Shown: positions 4,810-5,061 of the stretch, piece by piece
Layout of the letters: each line of letters opens with the position of its first letter
Numbering within the stretch: position 1 is the first letter of the stretch
Source: Haloarculaceae archaeon
Lineage (GTDB): Archaea > Halobacteriota > Halobacteria > Halobacteriales > Haloarculaceae
Assembly: GCA_018609945.1 (NCBI GenBank)
Contig: JAHENO010000271.1
Span: 1 to 5,061, forward strand
DNA length: 5,061 nucleotides
Direction: 5' to 3'
Made by a program: the position numbers and the translations under genes
The notes under the pieces: model-generated
Told to the model about the DNA's origin: nothing
What the model saw: only the letters and a program-made list of their open reading frames with translations
Database searches by the model: none

Positions 4810-5061
4810 ATGCCAGACCGCCGCGATCCGCCGCCGACGGAGGAGGGATGGTACGCGCTGCACGACTTCAGGCGCGTCGACTGGGACGCCTGGCGCGACG
4901 CGCCCGGGCGCGAACGCGACCGCGCAGTCGAGGACGCCATCAGCCACCTCGAGTCGACGCTCGCCGTCGAGGACGCCGAGGAGGGTGCCTCGGCGCTGTA
5001 CTCGGTGCTCGGCCACGAGGCCGACTTCCTCGTGCTCCACCTGCGCCCGAGCACGGCCGAC
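4810..5061 (+). CDS. pitA: Chlorite dismutase-family heme-binding protein, PitA/HemQ-like (partial, N-terminus)
   Basis: Eighty-four codons are visible to the right edge, with no stop. The sequence begins MPDRRDPPPTEEGWYALHDFRRVDWDAW. EGWYALHDFR (12-21) followed by DWDAWRDAPGRERDRAVE (25-42) and YSVLGHEADFLVLHLRPS (64-81) matches the N-terminal half-barrel of haloarchaeal chlorite-dismutase-family proteins. In haloarchaea these are commonly the N-terminal part of PitA, a fusion to an antibiotic-biosynthesis-monooxygenase-like domain. The heme-ligand region and any fusion partner lie beyond the window, so the gene symbol is a likely but unproven choice. A role in heme synthesis or handling has been proposed for the family; chlorite detoxification is less likely. 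An in-frame ATG at 4771 would add 13 residues, but promoter spacing and the usual distance to EGWY favour 4810. It lies 79 bp downstream of the protease, on the same strand, with its own promoter. Confidence 0.8.
   Translation, partial: MPDRRDPPPTEEGWYALHDFRRVDWDAWRDAPGRERDRAVEDAISHLESTLAVEDAEEGASALYSVLGHEADFLVLHLRPSTAD

Noticed and set aside
1041..5054. Open frame of 1337 codons on the minus strand, antisense to lysS and the protease
   Set aside because: Strong G/C third-position bias removes stops from the antisense frame. The translation is low-complexity, rich in R, D, G and V, with no domain signal, and lies opposite clear genes on the plus strand.
1..5061. CRISPR, insertion sequence, integrase site or other mobile element
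   Set aside because: No regularly spaced repeats, transposase or integrase coding, or terminal inverted repeats were seen. Gene content is housekeeping with uniform codon use.

Overview
The window looks like chromosomal DNA from a halophilic archaeon (class Halobacteria). The coding DNA is GC-rich with strong G/C third-position bias and the proteins are rich in Asp and Glu. Starts are mostly leaderless, with an archaeal TATA-like element about 25-30 nt upstream of the ATG, and the genes are an archaeal-type set (archaeal UMP kinase, class I lysyl-tRNA synthetase, a PitA-type heme protein). I cannot place it to genus from sequence alone. There are no mobile elements, CRISPR arrays, tRNA or rRNA genes.

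Layout. (1) 1-174, minus strand: the N-terminal part of a small DUF7123-like winged-helix protein reading out of the left edge. (2) 175-567: a 393-bp divergent intergenic region. Its left and middle part is unusually AT-rich (about 35-48% GC at 241-420, against roughly two-thirds GC in the genes). It holds a strong TATA box for the left gene, several repeats, two similar inverted repeats with 13-nt spacers, and a second strong TATA box at 406-413. That box lies just upstream of a GC-rich segment (about 432-511) that can fold into a closed structure, so it may be a small RNA gene or a structured pyrH leader. (3) 568-2885: pyrH and lysS, overlapping by ATGA and so almost certainly co-transcribed and translationally coupled, behind a proximal CTTAAG promoter. 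(4) 2886-2942: a short promoter region with two inverted repeats. (5) 2943-4730: a seven-helix M50/site-2-protease-type membrane metalloprotease with a large insertion that looks like three PDZ-type repeats. (6) 4731-4809: intergenic, with a small hairpin and a promoter. (7) 4810 to the right edge: the N-terminus of a chlorite-dismutase-family heme-binding protein (PitA/HemQ-like), cut by the window end.

The genes are mainly housekeeping: nucleotide phosphorylation, tRNA-Lys charging, membrane proteolysis and heme-protein function. The least explained part is the 175-567 region, where an apparent promoter with overlapping operator-like repeats faces a foldable, apparently non-coding segment upstream of pyrH. 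At protein level the most notable points are a LysRS signature loop lacking both expected lysines and the tandem PDZ-like insertion in the protease.
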